From an uncultured Verrucomicrobiota bacterium (GTDB lineage Bacteria; Verrucomicrobiota; Kiritimatiellia; RFP12; UBA1067), in NCBI GenBank assembly GCA_945483525.1, contig CALYRV010000030.1, positions 1 through 17,229 on the forward strand: 17,229 bases of DNA, written 5' to 3'. Positions 13,039 through 17,229 of this stretch are shown here, one piece after another. How positions within the stretch are numbered: position 1 is the first letter of the stretch; each line of letters starts with the position of its first letter. Position numbers and translations under genes: made by a program. Below the pieces are notes generated by a model, which saw only the letters and a program-made list of their open reading frames with translations, was not told where the DNA came from and searched no databases.

Positions 13039-13766
13039 TTCCTCGCCTTCTCCATCCCAATCCCTATCTCCCTCTCACCCATTCCCCCGTCATCTTTCAC
13101 GAGTTTGCCGTCCTTCATCAGAAGATGACGCTTCGCATAAGCCGCAATGTCATCTTCATGAGTAACCATAATGATGGTGATGCCCTCTTTTGACAGCGAC
13201 TTGAAAAGGTTCATGATCTCGATCGACGACTTCGTATCTAGGTTGCCGGTCGGCTCGTCAGCGAACAGCACCGGAGGGTCATTCATCAACGCTCGTGCGA
13301 TTGCAACACGCTGCTGCTGCCCACCGGACATCTGGGCGGGAGTATGACGTATCCGCTCGCCAAGCCCAACCCGAGCAAGCAGCATGACCGCCCTTTCATA
13401 ACGTGCCTTGCGACTTAGACGCCCAAGATAGAGATCCGGAAGTTCGACCTGCTCATAGGCAGCAGTGCGCGGAAGCAGATTGAAGTTCTGAAAGACAAAT
13501 CCAAGTTTCTGATTCCTGACGATAGCAAGCTCCTTGCGAGAACGCCGCGCAACCTCAATACCGTCTAGCTTATAGGAACCGCTCGTAGGTGTATCAAGAC
13601 AACCAAGGATATTAAGCATCGTCGACTTGCCGGAACCGGACGCACCCATGATCGCGACAAACTCACCCTTATCTATGGACAGGGAAACTCCGTCCAGCGC
13701 ATGAACCGGCTCGTCGCCGATTTCATACGTCTTGCGCAGGTCGCAGATCTCAATCAGATGCTCCAC
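13035..13766 (-). CDS. macB: MacB/LolD-type ABC transporter ATPase
   Basis: A 243-residue nucleotide-binding subunit that powers the adjacent permease. Visible motifs are Walker [10 protein letters not shown] (41-49, K47), Q-loop Q93 ([10 protein letters not shown]), signature MSGGQQQR (146-153), Walker B VLFADE (166-171, E171), D-loop GNLD (174-177) and H-loop H203 (MVTHE). The [11 protein letters not shown] stretch is typical of the MacB/LolD/FtsE branch. After the usual end ([10 protein letters not shown], about 226) there is a low-complexity extension of about 17 residues ([17 protein letters not shown]) encoded by a G-tract repeat. The GTG at 13766 is the first in-frame start, 3 bp after the acyltransferase stop. 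However, the AAGAGG ribosome site lies directly against it, so initiation at the CTG or ATT two to three codons further is possible. The symbol marks the ATPase half of a split MacB. Confidence 0.93.
   Translation of the reverse strand: MEHLIEICDLRKTYEIGDEPVHALDGVSLSIDKGEFVAIMGASGSGKSTMLNILGCLDTPTSGSYKLDGIEVARRSRKELAIVRNQKLGFVFQNFNLLPRTAAYEQVELPDLYLGRLSRKARYERAVMLLARVGLGERIRHTPAQMSGGQQQRVAIARALMNDPPVLFADEPTGNLDTKSSIEIMNLFKSLSKEGITIIMVTHEDDIAAYAKRHLLMKDGKLVKDDGGMGEREIGIGMEKARK
13056..13088 (-). other. canonical G-quadruplex pattern at the end of the ATPase gene
   Basis: On the minus (mRNA-sense) strand five G-tracts of 5, 3, 3, 3 and 3 bases are separated by loops of 3, 5, 5 and 3 nt. This meets the standard G3+N1-7 rule. 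In the mRNA the motif ends about 18 nt before the permease ATG. It lies inside the ATPase frame and encodes its atypical C-terminal extension. Confidence 0.75.
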
Positions 13767-13769
13767 CTC

Positions 13770-15041
13770 TTAACACTTCTCCTCAGAATCTTCCTTAGCG
13801 GCCTTCGCCGCGGCAAGTTTGCCGCGCTTGTACCAATCCCAGACATAAAGCACCATCACCAATGACGCACATTTGAGGATGACGGAAAGAACCTCGTACT
13901 GACCTTCCGTTACCCAGGGGCGAAGACTGGGGAGAATTGAATTGGGAAGGACGTCAAGCACGCCGCGGAAACAAGTCTCGGCGAGCATGTACGCGAGTAG
14001 CGAATGCCTGCCGAACAAGATGATCACGGAAAGCCCGAGCCGATGATTGCTAATATCGAACAGCGTATAGCAGACCGAGTAAAGGATGAAGGACGCGCCC
14101 ATGGCGAACGAGGTGAAGGACGCGGTGAAGATGTGCTTGATACATGGGTCAAAGGTCTTCAACGCAAATCCGAGCCCAATCAAGACGACTCCGACGATCA
14201 GCTGCACGATCGCCTTCTTCCGCTTGCTCCACCGCGGATTGAGCAGAACCCTAGTGGCATGACAGCCAGCAAGTCCCATGACACCGAACATCGGAATCGT
14301 AGTCCACCAGGTGTAATGCCACTCGGCGATCTGCTTTACCGGATGCCATGAAAAATGCGGATAGAAGAGCTCAAGAAACTTAACTTCATACACCACCGCG
14401 GCATTACCAGTCGGCGTCATGTCGCCGCAAAAATGCAAGAACGCGGTATATGCGCCTGCGAGAAGGAACTGGATCGCAATCTGCACGGCCCCAGAAGGAA
14501 TGCGCACAACAATCGCCGTAACAAGATAACCGACCGCAATCGCCTGCAATGTGTTGTTGAAGAACGAAATCCGGTGAAGATCAAACGAGAAGAGCTCGCC
14601 CTGCGCGATCATGCCGAGAATCCAGAGCATCACGACCCGTTTCAAGACATGCAGCCAATAGGAAAACGAGGCGCTCCCATCAGACTCGAGATATTTCGGC
14701 AGCGCCAACGGCAGCGACGCTCCGCATATGAAGATGAAAAGCGGCATGATCATGTCGTAAGCGGTAAAACCGACCCAGTCGGGATGGCCGAGCTGATCCA
14801 TGAGCATCTTCGGGAGGCCGTAACGGTCGTTGACCACGTAGAGGACCACGGTAACGACAGTCAGGAAGAAGATATCGAGTCCGCGCAGGAAATCGAGCGA
14901 GAAAAGCCGCTCTTGCCTGCTGGTGCGCTTCTCTTCCTCGCTCGGCTTCGCCGGAATCTCAAAACGCTTTGCGAGAGTAGGCGCAACCGCAGCAGTGGAA
15001 GAACGATCGTTGTGCTGGGATACGGGCTTGATGAGATTCAT
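13770..15041 (-). CDS. DUF5009/HGSNAT-like membrane acyltransferase
   Basis: A 423-residue multi-pass membrane protein of the DUF5009 group, related to heparan-alpha-glucosaminide N-acetyltransferase (HGSNAT). HGSNAT moves an acetyl group from cytosolic acetyl-CoA across the membrane onto an amino sugar. A charged cytoplasmic N-terminus of about 44 residues precedes the family opener FSLDFLRGLDIFFL (47-60). GHPDWVGFTAYDMIMPLFIFICG (85-107) carries His86 in the position of the HGSNAT active-site histidine. About ten hydrophobic segments follow (for example VVMLWILGMIAQGELF and WWTTIPMFGVMGLAG). I chose the ATG at 15041, which has GAGGAAG about 8-11 nt upstream. The open frame reaches 15197, but that part lies within the adaptor gene. 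The gene sits 4 bp after the adaptor and 3 bp before the ATPase, so it belongs to the export operon. Acceptor and acyl donor are unknown. Confidence 0.85.
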   Translation of the reverse strand: MNLIKPVSQHNDRSSTAAVAPTLAKRFEIPAKPSEEEKRTSRQERLFSLDFLRGLDIFFLTVVTVVLYVVNDRYGLPKMLMDQLGHPDWVGFTAYDMIMPLFIFICGASLPLALPKYLESDGSASFSYWLHVLKRVVMLWILGMIAQGELFSFDLHRISFFNNTLQAIAVGYLVTAIVVRIPSGAVQIAIQFLLAGAYTAFLHFCGDMTPTGNAAVVYEVKFLELFYPHFSWHPVKQIAEWHYTWWTTIPMFGVMGLAGCHATRVLLNPRWSKRKKAIVQLIVGVVLIGLGFALKTFDPCIKHIFTASFTSFAMGASFILYSVCYTLFDISNHRLGLSVIILFGRHSLLAYMLAETCFRGVLDVLPNSILPSLRPWVTEGQYEVLSVILKCASLVMVLYVWDWYKRGKLAAAKAAKEDSEEKC

Positions 15042-15045
15042 GATT

Positions 15046-16296
15046 TCACTTCCTCTTGGGTTCTGGTGCAGTACCCTTTGTGCCCCGCTTAGGCGGCTTG
15101 GGCAAAAACGGATTCTCGGGCTTGTCACCATTCTGCGCGAGCGTGGACATGATTTCATATCCGACAACCGCATCCCTTCCTTCAAGCGCTGCGGCATTCA
15201 AGAGCTCGGTAAAGGAGTCATCGGTAACGCCGGTCTCAACAACATTGTATTCGAGACTGCCGTCGGGACCGACCGTCCAGACCTTGCGCCCGCGCGGCAG
15301 CTCGCCTTCTGGACAGTCCTCCTCCCTGGGACGGAAGCGGAATGCGGCGGCGGAAACAGCAACACAGTCTTCACTGCGCGCGGTTTCGATGGAAAGCGTA
15401 GCCGTCATCCCCGGGAACAGCATCTCGTCCGGATTCTCCGCCTCAATAATGATCGGGTAGGTAACGACGTTATTGGTCATGGTCGATGCGAGGCGGATCT
15501 GACGTACCTTGCCCTTGAACTTGCGGCGATAGGCGTCGGCGGTGAACGTAACCTCCTGACCGACCTTGATGTTACCGACATCCGCCTCAGGGACCGTCGC
15601 TTCAATCCAGATAACCTTGAGGTCTTCCGCAATCGTAAGGACCGGGACCGCGTTCATGGACGACACAACAGTCTCTCCTTCCTCCACTTTCCTGGCCAGC
15701 ACCACGCCATTGACGGGAGAACGGATGGTGCAATAATCAAGATCCGCCTTGGTTTTAGCGACCTGGGCCTGCGACTGTTCAACCGACGCCTTGGCGGCGC
15801 CCAGCAACGCCTTCGCGGTGTCATACGCCTCGAGTGCAATATCATATTCTGCTTCGCTGCACAGCCTTTTGTCGAACAACGCCCGCTTGCGACGAAAAGT
15901 CTTCTCAGCAAGCGTCAACGCCGCCTCCCTCTGCTCAACGTTCGCCTGGTTAGCATGCAACGAACCAATCGCGTTTTTATACGAAGCCTCATACACCAGC
16001 GGATCAATCAATGCGACGATCTGCCCGTTAGTGACAACCGAGTTGTAATCGACGAACAACTTGATAATGCGCCCGTTAACCTGTGCACCCACGGGAATGC
16101 CATTCTTGGTATTACGCGGCTGCACCGTGCCAGTCGCCTCTACGGTTCGGATCACGTCCGTTCGCGTGATGGGTGCGAAACGATACTTGGGCGCGGTCTT
16201 ACCGCTGAGACGATCCTCTCCGCAGCCAGCGAACAACGCCGCCAAAATCAGAATGAAGATCCCGTCACCCAACTTCAACCTCAACCTCGACCGCAT
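15046..16296 (-). CDS. macA: MacA-type periplasmic adaptor lipoprotein
   Basis: A 416-residue HlyD/RND-type membrane fusion protein linking the inner-membrane MacB pair to the TolC channel. The N-terminus is a lipoprotein signal: a hydrophobic run ending in the lipobox LFAGC (Cys about 25). Next come the first half of the lipoyl-like domain (TVQPRNTKNGIPVGAQVNGRI, about 57-77), a coiled-coil hairpin (about 105-170, rich in A/E/Q/K with a KRLCSEAEYD turn) and the second lipoyl half RSPVNGVVLARKVEEGE. A beta-barrel and membrane-proximal region (PGMTATLSIE; VWTVGPDGSLEYNVVETG) follow, then a Pro/Lys-rich tail. Two consecutive ATGs are possible. The one at 16296 forms TGATG with the upstream stop and has GGAGG at 7-nt spacing; the one at 16299 would form ATGA with tighter spacing. 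Confidence 0.92.
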   Translation of the reverse strand: MRSRLRLKLGDGIFILILAALFAGCGEDRLSGKTAPKYRFAPITRTDVIRTVEATGTVQPRNTKNGIPVGAQVNGRIIKLFVDYNSVVTNGQIVALIDPLVYEASYKNAIGSLHANQANVEQREAALTLAEKTFRRKRALFDKRLCSEAEYDIALEAYDTAKALLGAAKASVEQSQAQVAKTKADLDYCTIRSPVNGVVLARKVEEGETVVSSMNAVPVLTIAEDLKVIWIEATVPEADVGNIKVGQEVTFTADAYRRKFKGKVRQIRLASTMTNNVVTYPIIIEAENPDEMLFPGMTATLSIETARSEDCVAVSAAAFRFRPREEDCPEGELPRGRKVWTVGPDGSLEYNVVETGVTDDSFTELLNAAALEGRDAVVGYEIMSTLAQNGDKPENPFLPKPPKRGTKGTAPEPKRK

Positions 16297-17229
16297 CATT
16301 CACCCTCCATTAGCCGTTTCTCTTCATAAACAGGATAGATTCCGATCAAAGAGAACACCGCGCTCTCCGCACGCTGTTTCAGATAGAACGCACTGATTCT
16401 AGCCCCCATGGATTCGACATACGCGGAAACGGCAGCAGAATACTCGACCTGCGAGACATCGCCAACCTGATACTGCAGACGAACCGCCTCCAAATTGTTA
16501 CGCGCCTCCCGCAACGAAGCCGCCGCCGTCTCCTGCGCCTTCAGCGCGGCATCGCGAGCAGCAACAGACATCTCTAACGACACGGAAATCGACAGCTCCT
16601 CTTCCTCAACGGATGCGGCAGCCTGGCGGAGCGCAATCACCGCCCGGTCAACGGCGGTAGTCTTGCGGAACCCCTGAAAAACAGACTGCACAGCCGAGAC
16701 GCCCCATCGCCAGTACCAGAATGGATCGGTCCAATTAAGGGAAACGGACGCGGAAATCTCTGGCATCAGATCCGCTATCGCGTAATCGACATCCGCCGAG
16801 GCCGCACGCAACCGCGACCGTGCTACGCGCATAATCGGAGCATTGGTTCGGGCAAGCGAAAAAGCCTCGGAAACCGTATAATCGGTGTCGGGGAAGCCGC
16901 GAATCACGAAACGTAGCGGATCACCGGTAAACTCAATGACCTCGCTACCCGAACCGAAAGAAGAGTCGAGACCGACGGACTTCTGAAACGATGCGAAAGC
17001 AGAAGACTGATCCAGCTGCGCGCCAACGACCTTCTCGTTCGCACGAGCAAGCGCCAATCGCGCCTGCAACACATCAAGTTCCATAGCCTCTCCGGCATCA
17101 AAACGCTTCTCTACCTGTTCAAGATGGAGCTGACATTCCACAACGTTGGTCTGCGCCACGGCAACGAGCGCGCACCGCTCCAACAACGTAAAGTAGGCGT
17201 CTGAAACCTCGTAAAACACCAAATAACCC
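16296..17229 (-). CDS. TolC-family outer-membrane efflux channel (3' part only)
   Basis: The C-terminal 310 residues or so of an outer-membrane factor that forms the exit duct of a tripartite pump. The frame is open to the right edge of the window. A TTG at 17222 could be read as a start but is internal, because the codons before it are also coding-like and the first half of the TolC repeat is missing. Two helical hairpin regions are visible. The first (YFTLLERCALVAVAQTNVVE ... RFDAGEAMELDVLQARLALA) and the second (AAASLREARNNLEAVRLQYQ followed by VGDVSQVEYSAAVSAY) each carry the family pattern of a long helix, a glycine turn (DAGE, VGDVS) and another long helix. The intervening SASVSLNWTDPF resembles beta-barrel sequence. 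It overlaps the adaptor start, placing it first among the visible genes of the macA-acyltransferase-macB operon. Confidence 0.9.
   Translation of the reverse strand, partial: GYLVFYEVSDAYFTLLERCALVAVAQTNVVECQLHLEQVEKRFDAGEAMELDVLQARLALARANEKVVGAQLDQSSAFASFQKSVGLDSSFGSGSEVIEFTGDPLRFVIRGFPDTDYTVSEAFSLARTNAPIMRVARSRLRAASADVDYAIADLMPEISASVSLNWTDPFWYWRWGVSAVQSVFQGFRKTTAVDRAVIALRQAAASVEEEELSISVSLEMSVAARDAALKAQETAAASLREARNNLEAVRLQYQVGDVSQVEYSAAVSAYVESMGARISAFYLKQRAESAVFSLIGIYPVYEEKRLMEGE

Noticed and set aside
15042..15197. Upstream extension of the acyltransferase to 15197
   Set aside because: The extra 52 residues overlap the adaptor gene and look like shadow sequence; the ATG at 15041 has a good ribosome site.
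14923..16329. 468-codon open frame on the plus strand
   Set aside because: It is antisense to the macA adaptor and the acyltransferase N-terminus. Its translation has no recognisable domain and an Arg/Leu/His-rich shadow composition, while the minus strand shows complete family motifs.

Overview
The window is a single, densely packed, co-directional gene block. All 15 protein genes I can support lie on the minus strand, so transcription runs from high to low coordinates. I see no gene-free stretch longer than about 80 bases. The DNA is GC-rich by eye. A TolC-type outer-membrane channel, a lipoprotein adaptor and MurG indicate a Gram-negative envelope. The combination of type III glutamine synthetase, a secreted GH92 mannosidase and a DUF5009/HGSNAT-like membrane acyltransferase fits a gut- or sediment-type anaerobe of the PVC/Bacteroidota kind. 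My best guess is Kiritimatiellota/Lentisphaerota-like, but this rests on gene content and style only and is low confidence.

Layout in transcription order. (1) 17229-11809, an export operon: a 3' fragment of a TolC-family channel, a MacA-type lipoprotein adaptor, a DUF5009/HGSNAT-like multi-pass acyltransferase, a MacB/LolD-type ABC ATPase, and a separate MacB-type permease. Junctions are overlaps or 3-4 bp gaps, so the acyltransferase is truly embedded in the efflux operon. (2) 11788-10156, ribosome genes: rsfS, then an RlmD/TrmA-family rRNA/tRNA uracil-5-methyltransferase that lacks the usual Fe-S cysteines. They are separated by a perfect nine-unit heptamer array. (3) 10150-5867, a secreted GH92 alpha-mannosidase followed by glnN. 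(4) 5867-1989, housekeeping genes: miaB, dapB, punA and xerD, mostly joined by start/stop overlaps (TGATG, ATGA, GTGA). miaB-dapB is instead separated by a 14-nt tandem repeat. (5) 1942-1, a secreted BatC-like TPR protein with a Gln/Lys/Glu-rich tail, then the 5' part of murG, which runs off the left edge.

Two signals cut across the annotation. First, an almost identical 16-mer (TTTGATATAMTATCAG, containing an extended -10 TGATATAMT) sits immediately before the ATG of both rsfS and the TPR gene. The spacing predicts leaderless or near-leaderless transcripts, and neither gene has a Shine-Dalgarno sequence. Second, short repetitive or low-complexity DNA recurs both in the intergenic gaps (upstream of dapB and rlmD) and as in-frame insertions or extensions inside conserved proteins: GH92, the MiaB TRAM domain, the RlmD methyltransferase fold and the MacB ATPase C-terminus. 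The last of these forms a canonical G-quadruplex pattern just upstream of the permease start. The GH92 insertion is a 29-bp imperfect inverted repeat, resembling in style the in-frame palindromic elements known from Rickettsia.

I found no tRNA, rRNA, CRISPR array, insertion sequence, or convincing intrinsic terminator.
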